The notes below the pieces were generated by a model. It was not told the origin of the DNA. It saw only the letters and a program-made list of their open reading frames with translations, and did no database searches. 64,000 nucleotides of DNA from DATCTV01 sp964400685 (GTDB lineage Bacteria > Desulfobacterota > Desulfomonilia > UBA1062): positions 11,517-75,516 of the forward strand of contig CAYNVT010000003.1 of assembly GCA_964400685.1 (NCBI GenBank), written 5' to 3'. Of the stretch, positions 53,834-62,154 are shown piece by piece. A program made the translations under genes and the position numbers. How positions within the stretch are numbered: the stretch's first letter is position 1; every line of letters begins with the position of its first letter.

Positions 53834-56190
53834 ATGCCTTGTGTCCTCCTTAGATATTCTATTGCGTTCAGAATCGCGTGGATCATATTCGTAACCGCCC
53901 GTGCCTCAAGTCTTTCAGACTTCTTGAGTTTGCTGCGCATGAGCGAGATCAGAGAGGGCCATGCCACCGCACCGTACATCCGATCGGCCGTTTCCCGCCA
54001 GCTCTCGTCCCTCTGCATTTTGAGAAAAACCTTTTCCATGACAATAAGTGCTTCGTCGATATGCCTCAGCCTCAAGACATCCCGGTAATATCTTTCGGCT
54101 GTGAGGTTGAACTCCTCGGCTGTAAGGTCGAACGGCGAAATCACTCCGGCAAACTGCAGGATGCCGTTTTTCAGCCGGGAGGCGCAGGAGCACATGAACG
54201 GGTCCTCTATCCTGCCTGAGAGGTCTTTCATGGTCTCAGTCATATTGAATCTTTCGATGAGGTCTGGCGCGTCTTTCCAAATGGTAGCAAGAAGGGCCTT
54301 CATGTATTCGGTTGCAGGCACCCTTATAAAACCGGGATATCTTGCGCTCATCCTTGTTTTCTTGGTGACAGAGATGATCTTCCTGATAAGCCTGTTTGGC
54401 GTGTCTTTCCTTACGAAGAAAGTGGGCACGCCTATGGCGGCTCCGAACACGGCCTGCCTTCTTTCGCTTTCGACAAAAGGCATGTCGGGAATATCGCCGT
54501 GCCTTATGTATCCGGAAAGCACGTAGCGCATGGCCAACGCTGTTATCAGGCACTGGAGGCTTACAGCCTGCGCCATGTCGTCGAGCAGGGAAGAAAACAG
54601 TGAGTAATGCCTGGCTTCGAACCCGGTGAAGCTGTTAATGTGAGCCCTCCTCAGTTTGTAGAACAGGTAAAGGGACATCTTCGAATCGAAAACACCCTGG
54701 AGTTCAAGTTCTGACTTCAACTTTTCTGTGCTGTCCTCAATCCCGCTGAATGCTGGGGAGTCATCAGTGCTAAGAAGGCACACCGGGTAGTCGATCAGTC
54801 TGAAATCATCTACATAGTCGCCTTCCAGACCAGGAAGTGAGCCGAGGAATCCGTCGAGGCGTCTGTGCCCGAAGGGAATGAAACTTTTTCCCACGAATCT
54901 CAGGTTCGCCTTTTTCCTCCATCTGCGCCAGAGCATCCTCAGATGGGTGAAGTCGAGTTCGTGTGGAAGGAATCCGAGAGCATTTTCAGGATGAAAATCA
55001 GCGAAAGAAAGTCTGTAAGGATCGGCTGTGTATGTTCCTGTGAAAAGGGGCAGGAAGTGTTCGATGATCTTTACTGCGAGATCCCCCGTGTATTTCTCGT
55101 CCCGGGCGGTAAAGCCGCTCGAAGCATCCGCTAAAAGGCCTGTGAGAAGAGAACTTCCGAGGCTTATGTGCGTGCCGTTGTTTGCAAGGCTGGTGTTTGA
55201 CAGATTCGGCATGAAAATATGCCCGTTGTTAATAATACCAGCGTCCTTCAGCTTGCTGGCCGCAGCCAGGTGGCTTCTGGACAGGACCTTATGGCATAGA
55301 TTCATGTATTCATGTTTATCTTCCCCTCTGTCCCATCCTGAAAGGCAGGGGTTCATAAAAAGCTCGCGGTAGAAGTAATCTGAGACCGCTTCATTCAGTC
55401 GTTTCTGTCTCATGGGCGGGTGCGGGGAAAAATATATCTTGACCTCCTGGCCTGATTCCCTGAGGCCGTATGCCGTGTTTGCATGGGCAGCAAGTGCTTG
55501 AATGAGAAGAAATCTCAGAAGGGTCTCGTCCGCGCTCGCCGTTCCGGCTGCAGGCCCATCCGATAGTCTGACTGGAAAGAAGGAAGAAACCTCCGGCGAG
55601 GTGTTGTCATTGATGAAGCATAAAAGGGCATGTATGCCGGCATGCCTTGCAACAGAATTTTCGCCTGCGGCCCATGCTGCATCCGCAAGGCAGAGTTTGA
55701 GCATATAGCTTACGGGCACCCTCAATATGCCCCGGTCATTTTCCTTCAGCATGAAACTGTCAATGTCCGATCTCAGAGGAGAGGACGGATCGCCGCGCAT
55801 GGACTTCATGTCTGAATCCAAAACCATGCGAGCATGAATTTCCAGCCTGTCGATGTCGATCCTGACCCAGCTGTTTTCCCATACGCCGGAATTATTGGAG
55901 CTTAAGTATCTGTCGATCCCAGAGATTGTGCTTTTCGATATTTCTCCTGAACGGATGCGTTTCAGGAGGGATTTGTAATATTTTGAGGAGCTTATTGTCA
56001 AAGGCAGGTCGCATTTTGATGAATGGCCTTCGACTGCAGTCTGGAATTCGTTTTCTACGCCGGCAGTCGCATCTTCAGGGTTGAACGGGAAAGTTCCGCC
56101 TCCGGCGTCGTTTATAGCTTCGTTCAATCTGGACAGATATACCTGTGAATCCATGAAAGATGCATCTTCGGTAAATGGAATTGTCGTCAC
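53830..56190 (-). CDS. Large protein of unknown function, first gene of a lipid-type operon
   Basis: A 786-residue protein I do not recognise. It looks soluble and mixed, with no signal peptide or clear membrane segment. Notable stretches are ENEFQTAVEGHSSKCDLPLT, NNGTHISLGSSLLTG, FADFHPENALGFLPHELDF, LRMLWRRWRKKANLRFVGKS and FIPFGHRRLDGF; the His/Asn/Glu-rich second pair might be an active site. The C-terminal 200 residues are helical (ERYYRDVLRLRHIDEALIVMEKVFL). The start is GTG 56190 with AAGGAG 7 nt upstream. Its stop overlaps the PSD start (ATGA), so it is probably a partner of the PSD and Lgt-like proteins. Confidence 0.75.
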   Translation of the reverse strand: MTTIPFTEDASFMDSQVYLSRLNEAINDAGGGTFPFNPEDATAGVENEFQTAVEGHSSKCDLPLTISSSKYYKSLLKRIRSGEISKSTISGIDRYLSSNNSGVWENSWVRIDIDRLEIHARMVLDSDMKSMRGDPSSPLRSDIDSFMLKENDRGILRVPVSYMLKLCLADAAWAAGENSVARHAGIHALLCFINDNTSPEVSSFFPVRLSDGPAAGTASADETLLRFLLIQALAAHANTAYGLRESGQEVKIYFSPHPPMRQKRLNEAVSDYFYRELFMNPCLSGWDRGEDKHEYMNLCHKVLSRSHLAAASKLKDAGIINNGHIFMPNLSNTSLANNGTHISLGSSLLTGLLADASSGFTARDEKYTGDLAVKIIEHFLPLFTGTYTADPYRLSFADFHPENALGFLPHELDFTHLRMLWRRWRKKANLRFVGKSFIPFGHRRLDGFLGSLPGLEGDYVDDFRLIDYPVCLLSTDDSPAFSGIEDSTEKLKSELELQGVFDSKMSLYLFYKLRRAHINSFTGFEARHYSLFSSLLDDMAQAVSLQCLITALAMRYVLSGYIRHGDIPDMPFVESERRQAVFGAAIGVPTFFVRKDTPNRLIRKIISVTKKTRMSARYPGFIRVPATEYMKALLATIWKDAPDLIERFNMTETMKDLSGRIEDPFMCSCASRLKNGILQFAGVISPFDLTAEEFNLTAERYYRDVLRLRHIDEALIVMEKVFLKMQRDESWRETADRMYGAVAWPSLISLMRSKLKKSERLEARAVTNMIHAILNAIEYLRRTQGI

Positions 56191-56240
56191 TCAGTTCTCC
56201 TTGTCTGCCTGCATCTTTTAAAGGTTCAATATGAATTCCG

Positions 56241-56300
56241 TATTAACCAATGGTTATTTTTTGATTAACCCGTTTTTGTCTGAAAATTAATTAATGGTTA
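56241..56300. promoter_or_regulatory. Repeated TAACC/GGTTA motif between divergent genes
   Basis: TAACCA-A-TGGTTA (56243-56255) is a palindrome; GATTAACC follows at about 56262 and TAATGGTTAA at 56292-56301. Three related half-sites in a 60-bp divergent gap suggest an operator. The regulator is unknown. Confidence 0.35.
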
Positions 56301-56357
56301 ACGCAGTTTTCACACTCATTGTCTAAAAGGATTCATACGAGCATAGGGAGAAAAAAT

Positions 56358-57977
56358 ATGAAAACGAGAATATGGATTATGCTGTTTTCGGTTCTGATAT
56401 TCATTATGCCTGATGCAGCTTTTGCAGGACAGTATAAAAACGTCATCGTCATGATACCGGACGGCATGAGCGTAAGCGCGGTGACGCTGACCAGATGGTA
56501 TCAGGGGGGTATATCTCTCGCGCTGGACGGGCTTCTCTGCGGACAAGTGAGGACATATAACGCCGATTCGCTCATTGCGGACTCCGCACCAGCAGCCACT
56601 GCCATGGCGACGGGTTTCAAGTCGCACACGGGATATATAGCTATGCTGCCGGATGAAAACACCATGCCCGGGCTAAAGCCGATAAGGCCGGAAGACAGGC
56701 AGACACCGGTTGCTACCGTGCTAGAGGCGGCAAGGCTGAAGGGTCTTTCGACGGGTCTGGTCGTGACATGTGAGGTCATGCATGCTACGCCTGCGGCATT
56801 TGCAAGCCACGACATCAGCAGGAAAAATTACGACTCTCTTAGCGAACAGGAAGTTTTTGCCGGAATGGACGTAATCTTCGGGGGAGGATACAAATATTTC
56901 ACGCCTGAAGGCCGGAAGGACGGCCAGGATCTGATCGCCGAGATGAAAGGCCTGGGCTATCAGGTCATAACGAAGCCCTCCGAGATGGCCTCACTTGAAA
57001 AAACAGGGGTATTCGGATTATTTGCGCCTGCAGCCATGGCCTATGAAATAGACAGGGATGCTCAAAAAGAACCGTCTCTGGCTGAAATGACTGCTAAGGC
57101 GATAGAACTTCTCTCCAAAAACCCCAAAGGATTCTTCCTTATGGTGGAAGGCAGCAAGATAGACTGGGCCGCACATGCAAACGACCCGGTGGGAATTATC
57201 AGTGACGTGGCCGCCTTCGACAAGGCTGTTAAGACGGCTCTCGATTTTGCCAGAAAAGACGGAAACACCGCCGTTCTCATCATGAGTGACCACGGAAACA
57301 GCGGCATAAGTATTGGCGACGAAACCACATCGAAAGACTATGACAAAAGGCAGCTGACTGACCTCTTGAACGTAATCAGGAAGGCAAGAAACACCGGAGA
57401 GGGCGTCGAAGCGAAGCTTTCGGATATCTCCGATGATGCGGCAGTCAGAGATACGGTATGCAACTATTACGGTATTTGCGACCTGAGCGGCGAAGAGATA
57501 TCGAAAATAAAGGACGGCCTGAAGAACAGAAAGGGCGAATTGAATTATGTCCTGGGGCCGATGATGGGAGCGCGTTCGATCATCGGCTTTACGAGCTTCG
57601 GTCATACCGGCGAAGAGGTGAACCTGTATGCATATGCGCCGGGCGGAGCGAAACCGTCGGGCGTTATCGACAACACCGACATTGCAAAGATCACAGCCGG
57701 TTATCTTGGCGTTGACCTGGCAAAAACAACGAAAAGTCTTTTCGCCGATGCTGACAGGCTCTTTTCTGCACCGGGGATCGAGACCGGAACGGATGCGACC
57801 GATCCTCTCAACCCCGTATTAGTGGCATCAAAGGGTGGCCGGGAGATAAGGATAGAGGCAAACAGGAATTATGCTGTCAAGAACGGCAAGAAGATAATTC
57901 TTGAAGGCCCAGCAGTATATAGCCAGGGTAGGTGGTTCGTTCCCGAAAAGACAGCAGATATTCTGGCCGGCAAGTGA
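56358..57977 (+). CDS. Alkaline phosphatase with C-terminal copper-amine-oxidase-like domain
   Basis: A 539-residue exported alkaline phosphatase. The signal peptide ends AAFA-G. Metal ligand D35 is in VMIPDGMS, catalytic S76 in ADSAPAATAMATG, and SHDISR, EGSKIDWAAHAND, MSDHGNSG and FGHTGEEV supply further metal residues. It hydrolyses phosphomonoesters outside the cytoplasm. The last 50 residues (IRIEANRNYAVKNGKK, GRWFVPEKTADIL) resemble the copper amine oxidase N-terminal-like stalk domain, an extra module. ATG 56358 follows GGGAG. A PHP lipoprotein follows by 56 bp. Confidence 0.9.
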   Translation: MKTRIWIMLFSVLIFIMPDAAFAGQYKNVIVMIPDGMSVSAVTLTRWYQGGISLALDGLLCGQVRTYNADSLIADSAPAATAMATGFKSHTGYIAMLPDENTMPGLKPIRPEDRQTPVATVLEAARLKGLSTGLVVTCEVMHATPAAFASHDISRKNYDSLSEQEVFAGMDVIFGGGYKYFTPEGRKDGQDLIAEMKGLGYQVITKPSEMASLEKTGVFGLFAPAAMAYEIDRDAQKEPSLAEMTAKAIELLSKNPKGFFLMVEGSKIDWAAHANDPVGIISDVAAFDKAVKTALDFARKDGNTAVLIMSDHGNSGISIGDETTSKDYDKRQLTDLLNVIRKARNTGEGVEAKLSDISDDAAVRDTVCNYYGICDLSGEEISKIKDGLKNRKGELNYVLGPMMGARSIIGFTSFGHTGEEVNLYAYAPGGAKPSGVIDNTDIAKITAGYLGVDLAKTTKSLFADADRLFSAPGIETGTDATDPLNPVLVASKGGREIRIEANRNYAVKNGKKIILEGPAVYSQGRWFVPEKTADILAGK

Positions 57978-58033
57978 ATATAAATGAATCCGTAGAAGAC
58001 TGGTTTGAAAAAATAATATGAGGAGGATTTACT

Positions 58034-59257
58034 ATGAGAAGATATCTTACAGCTGTGATCATTATGGCATTGTTTTTCTTGGGAGGCTGCCAGTCCGGCA
58101 GCGATTCGTCGTCTGCCGACGCCGTTTCTCAGGATTCTCAGACAACGGTGTTGACGGGTGGAACAGGCTCATCCGATGAAACCGGCGAGTCCGTGGAGAC
58201 AGGCGTGCCCGGATGGTACAAGGGCGACCTGCACGCACATTCGCTCTATTCGGACGGCGATTCGCCGCTGTGTGATGTCCTTGACATTGCAGAAGGCAAG
58301 GGCTTCGACTACTTTGTTCTGACAGAACACAACACCGCGGATCACTGGCTGGACAGCTTGTATCGTTCGGAAAATATGGTTCTTCTATACGGCGTCGAAT
58401 GGACCTCGGAAAACGGCCATGCGAATATCTGGTCAGACAAGCCTTATGACTGGGCAGCACTCGAGAAAACCCTTGGCGATGCCGGAAAGGCTATAGCCCT
58501 TGCACATGCGATGGCAGAGGAAAACGGTCAGGAAATCCTGTTTTCCATAAACCATCCGGCCGTAAACGAGGCATTATGCAAAGGATGCTCCTGGAGATAT
58601 TCTTATGAAGACAGCCAGGACACCGATGCGATGGAGGTCTGGAATGCGAGATACCTCCTTCCCAACCTCAACTTCAGAAGCGTGAACGTCGTATACGAAA
58701 ACTGGCTCGAAAAGGGGAGCAGGCCGACCATGGTCGGAGGCAGCGATTCGCATACGCATCAGCCGGGCTGGCAGACTCTTTACAATGACGTCGGACATCC
58801 GACCACATGGGTCTATGCCAGCGACAGATCCGCAAAAGAAATATTAAAAGGCATAAAGGAAGGGCGCACTTTCATCAGCACGTCGCCGGAAGGGCCGTTC
58901 CTCGAGTTTCTGGCCGATACGAAATATGACGCCGATAAGCCGCAGTATGTAGATTATGATGTCATGACAGGCGGGACAATACCACAAAGCTCATACGGAA
59001 AAGATGTCTTTTTCGTAGCAAGAATAAGGGGAGTTTCAGTCCCGTCAGGTGTGCTCATAATAAAGAACGGCGCACCGTTCAAATATTCCATGGGCTTAAG
59101 CGCGGATTACAACGTGAGTTTCACGGACAAGCCAAAGGCCGGAGACTACTACAGGGTGGAATTGAGGCAGATCGCCGATCCTGATTCGACGAACCCCATC
59201 GGAGAGCTGCTCCAGGGTTTCATTGCCGCCATAACCAATCCGATATTTGCATGGTGA
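58034..59257 (+). CDS. PHP-domain lipoprotein (CehA/McbA-like metallohydrolase)
   Basis: A 407-residue lipoprotein with lipobox LGGC (Cys19). The PHP-type domain starts GDLHAHSLYSDGDS (H67, H69, D74), then TEHNT (H99), GVEWTSENGHA (E122, H129), SINHPA and VGGSDSHTH. All expected metal ligands are present, unlike the first domain of the protein at 49433. PHP enzymes of this group are phosphoesterases or carbamate hydrolases (CehA), and the neighbour alkaline phosphatase favours phosphoester work. The C-terminal domain is a beta sandwich. GAGGATTTACT precedes ATG 58034. Confidence 0.85.
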   Translation: MRRYLTAVIIMALFFLGGCQSGSDSSSADAVSQDSQTTVLTGGTGSSDETGESVETGVPGWYKGDLHAHSLYSDGDSPLCDVLDIAEGKGFDYFVLTEHNTADHWLDSLYRSENMVLLYGVEWTSENGHANIWSDKPYDWAALEKTLGDAGKAIALAHAMAEENGQEILFSINHPAVNEALCKGCSWRYSYEDSQDTDAMEVWNARYLLPNLNFRSVNVVYENWLEKGSRPTMVGGSDSHTHQPGWQTLYNDVGHPTTWVYASDRSAKEILKGIKEGRTFISTSPEGPFLEFLADTKYDADKPQYVDYDVMTGGTIPQSSYGKDVFFVARIRGVSVPSGVLIIKNGAPFKYSMGLSADYNVSFTDKPKAGDYYRVELRQIADPDSTNPIGELLQGFIAAITNPIFAW

Positions 59258-59327
59258 CGGGAGAAAACGAAAGCTTTCCCCCGTACAAAAGAACTCCTCT
59301 TTGGAGTACACATAACTCCTTTTATCA

Positions 59328-59353
59328 GGCGGGCATGTTGCCCGCCTTTTTTT
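59328..59353 (+). terminator. Intrinsic terminator after the PHP lipoprotein
   Basis: GGCGGGCA (59328-59335), loop TGT, TGCCCGCC (59339-59346), then TTTTTTT. It lies at the convergent junction with the MttB-family gene. Confidence 0.85.
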
Positions 59354-60815
59354 ATTCTTCCCATTCGGCGGCGAAGAAGTCGTCCAGCGTGCGTTTAGCA
59401 ACTGTTTCGACGTAGCTGTCGAGTTCGGCCGAAAGCTTTTCGTCGATTGCGCGAGGAGTATGGGCTGAGAGTATCCTTTTCGCTTCCCGTCTGGCAGCCT
59501 TGCGCATGTCGGGCATACCCTCCTGCTCCCAAGAGTCGCGCTTGTTCCGCTCGGCAAGCCTGGGGATGTAATGCTCTTTCCTGAAATTGCGGTGCGTGTG
59601 GCGCTCGGCGATATAGCTTCCGTCCGGCCCGACTTTTCTTATCAGGTCGAGAGCCAGCGTCTCATCGTTCACCTCCATGCCCCTTGCTATCCTTTCGGCC
59701 ATGAAGATTATCTCGTTGTCGATAACCGTAAGCTCGTTGGCTCCGGCGCATGTTGATTCCAGCGTACCGGCACATGTGATCAGGTTTACACCGGCAAGGG
59801 CAGCAAGTATAATTGAATGTTCGCGCTCGATGCCGCATTGTATGTCGATGTCCTTCGCTTCCGTCGTTCCTGCAACGCACCTGCACGGAATGCCGTAGAA
59901 ATGCGCGAGCTGGGCGCTTGCGGCGCTTATCATCCCTGTTTCGACTGCACCGAGTGCAACCCCGCCCTTTTTCATTTCGGCTATCGTCGATACGCTGCCG
60001 TACATGACCGGCGTGCCGGGATTTACTGCCTGCGCCATGAGTATGTGGGAAAGGACCTCGGCGTTGTGCTGCACAAGAAGCCCGGCCAGAGTCGCCGGTG
60101 CGGTCATGCCCGCGATGGCCTCCGGAGACATGAGCGCGGGCTGGCCGTGCTCGGCCAGTATCCAGAGCCCTTCTAGCTGCATCTGCGCGCTCGAAAGAGG
60201 GCTTTGCACGCTGACGATCGTGAGGTAGGGGTGCCTGTCGCTGACCGCATCCCTGCCGCCCATGGCGAGCGTCATCATCTCCATTATATCGTTCGTTGCC
60301 ATGACCCCGAACGCACCCATGCCGAAAGACTTGCGGCATTCCCTGGCCCATGTGCGCAGGGCCTCAACATGGCTCGTATGCATGGGGATGTCGGACGGCC
60401 AGATGTCGGTCTGTCCTGCCTGTATGTTTTCCAGCCCGTCTATCAGTATCATATGATTCCTGAGGTCGCTGAATGTGGCGGGCCTGTACTCGAGCGTATC
60501 GAGATCGTACATGTTAGAAGGCGTGCCGAGCCCCGAATAAAGGCGCGATGAGGTGTTAACGGGCCATGTGAGGTTCATGTCGGCGCCGCAAAGAATGAAT
60601 TCTTTCGGCGCGAAGGCCAGATACTTCTCCACGAAGGCTCTCGGGAATTTCACGACCCTGGTTTCCTCGCAGGTTTTACATCCGCAGTCGTGGAGCAGAG
60701 CGCGCATCTTCTTTAGCGCCACCTTTATGCCGGTCTCCTCAAGAACCGCAAGGCTTGCCTCGTGAATGGTCTTAATTTCGCCGTCGTTCAGTACCGTAAA
60801 AGGACTGCTTTTCAT
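59352..60815 (-). CDS. Non-pyrrolysine MttB-family corrinoid methyltransferase
   Basis: A 487-residue TIM-barrel protein of the trimethylamine methyltransferase (MttB) superfamily, which moves methyl groups from quaternary or tertiary amines to a corrinoid protein. Conserved runs are TVLNDGEIKTIHEASLAVLEETG, GADMNLTWP, SPLSSAQMQLEG and PVMYGSVSTIAEMKKGG. No in-frame amber codon occurs, so it is the glycine betaine/proline betaine/carnitine type rather than true trimethylamine MttB. No MtgC-like corrinoid protein or MtgA is beside it. ATG 60815 (MKSSPFT) has GGGGAGGG and is preferred over a Met 24 codons upstream. Confidence 0.87.
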   Translation of the reverse strand: MKSSPFTVLNDGEIKTIHEASLAVLEETGIKVALKKMRALLHDCGCKTCEETRVVKFPRAFVEKYLAFAPKEFILCGADMNLTWPVNTSSRLYSGLGTPSNMYDLDTLEYRPATFSDLRNHMILIDGLENIQAGQTDIWPSDIPMHTSHVEALRTWARECRKSFGMGAFGVMATNDIMEMMTLAMGGRDAVSDRHPYLTIVSVQSPLSSAQMQLEGLWILAEHGQPALMSPEAIAGMTAPATLAGLLVQHNAEVLSHILMAQAVNPGTPVMYGSVSTIAEMKKGGVALGAVETGMISAASAQLAHFYGIPCRCVAGTTEAKDIDIQCGIEREHSIILAALAGVNLITCAGTLESTCAGANELTVIDNEIIFMAERIARGMEVNDETLALDLIRKVGPDGSYIAERHTHRNFRKEHYIPRLAERNKRDSWEQEGMPDMRKAARREAKRILSAHTPRAIDEKLSAELDSYVETVAKRTLDDFFAAEWEE

Positions 60816-60927
60816 TTTCCCTCCCCGATTAAGAAAATAATTTAAATAATGCTGTAAGGTATCACAGCAATCGGATATATTGAACAATCGAAATTGTTAA
60901 TAAGCCGCATTATTCAAGGAGGTTGCT

Positions 60928-62154
60928 ATGACTATCAGCAAAAATAATGACTTCAAGCCGAATACATTGTGCGTCCATGCGGGCGAGGGAACGGACGGCG
61001 ACACCAAAGCGATCAGAAGGCCCATACACATGGCGAACTCCTATGAACTCTCGACGGACCTCCTCGAGCTTCTCGAACAGGTCACCTATGATAATCTCAA
61101 CAAGTTCAACTACACGCGGGAGCATAACCCGACCGTGAGACATCTCGAGGAAAGGCTGGCCATGCTTGAGGGCGGCGAGGATTGCGTCGTTGCGTCAAGC
61201 GGTATGGGGGCGATATCCTCAACACTGTTTTCATTGCTGAGGGCCGGCGATCATATCGTTGCCTCCGAGGTATGCTACACCGGCGCACAGAAGCTCATAG
61301 GGAAGATGCTGCCACGATTCGGCATTGAGGTCTCCATGGTGGATACGTCCGATGCCAGGGAAGTAAGACGCGCCATGAGGAAGAACACCAGGGTCGTCTA
61401 TGTCGAGACGCCCGCAAACCCTCTTGTGCTTATATGCGACATCAAGGCTATCGCCGGGATCGCGCACAAGGCCGGCGCAATGCTTGTCGTTGACAGCACA
61501 TGGTCAGGCCTCATTATGCAGAAGCCCTTAGAGCTGGGAGCGGACATAGTGATCCACAGCGCAACCAAATACATAAACGGCCACGGCGACAGTCTGGGCG
61601 GCGCTATAATAGGTCCAACGGAACTCCTAAAGAAGATGCGCGAGGACGGTGTAACGCACCTGGGCGCATGCATAAGCCCGTTCAATGCATGGCTCATCAT
61701 AAGGGGATCGGTGACGCTTCCCATGAGGATGGAAAGGCATTGCGCAAATGCGCAGAAGGTAGCCCGGTTCCTGGAATCTCATCCTAAGGTGGACATAATC
61801 AGATATCCGGGCCTAAAGAGCCATCCTTCATACAGGCTTGCAAAGAAACAAATGAAGGCGCCCTCCGGCATGCTCAACTTCAACCTTAAGGCGAGCATCG
61901 AAGAGCACTTCGCGTTTCTGGAAAGGCTCAAGCTGATCACGCATGCAGTCTCGCTGGGCCATGACCAGAGCCTTATCTTTTACCTGCCGACAGGGTTCTT
62001 CTTTGAAGAGATGGCGGTATTCAACGAGGAGCAGAAGCTCAGATACCTCGGGCTGATGGGAGAAGGCATATTCAGGATGAGCGTGGGTATAGAAGATGCT
62101 GATGACATAATCGGCGATCTGGCCCGGGCGCTGGATGGTGTTAAGACGAGATGA
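60928..62154 (+). CDS. Cys/Met metabolism PLP enzyme (cystathionine gamma-synthase/lyase type)
   Basis: A 408-residue PLP gamma-family enzyme. The PLP lysine is in HSATKYINGHGDSLGG, with YNLNKFNYTREHNPTVRHLE, ASSGMGAISSTLF and VDSTWSGLIMQKPLELGAD around the site. It could be methionine gamma-lyase, O-acetylhomoserine sulfhydrylase or cystathionine gamma-lyase; homology alone does not decide. CAAGGAGG precedes ATG 60928. Its stop overlaps the next gene's start (ATGA). The coupling with a GPH transporter suggests catabolism of an imported compound. Confidence 0.87.
   Translation: MTISKNNDFKPNTLCVHAGEGTDGDTKAIRRPIHMANSYELSTDLLELLEQVTYDNLNKFNYTREHNPTVRHLEERLAMLEGGEDCVVASSGMGAISSTLFSLLRAGDHIVASEVCYTGAQKLIGKMLPRFGIEVSMVDTSDAREVRRAMRKNTRVVYVETPANPLVLICDIKAIAGIAHKAGAMLVVDSTWSGLIMQKPLELGADIVIHSATKYINGHGDSLGGAIIGPTELLKKMREDGVTHLGACISPFNAWLIIRGSVTLPMRMERHCANAQKVARFLESHPKVDIIRYPGLKSHPSYRLAKKQMKAPSGMLNFNLKASIEEHFAFLERLKLITHAVSLGHDQSLIFYLPTGFFFEEMAVFNEEQKLRYLGLMGEGIFRMSVGIEDADDIIGDLARALDGVKTR

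Noticed and set aside
59662..60351. 229-codon frame overlapping the MttB-family gene
   Set aside because: Arg/His-rich translation typical of an out-of-frame reading in GC-rich codons.
59352..60815. Pyrrolysine-containing trimethylamine methyltransferase
   Set aside because: The frame contains no in-frame amber codon and no pylTSBCD genes are present.
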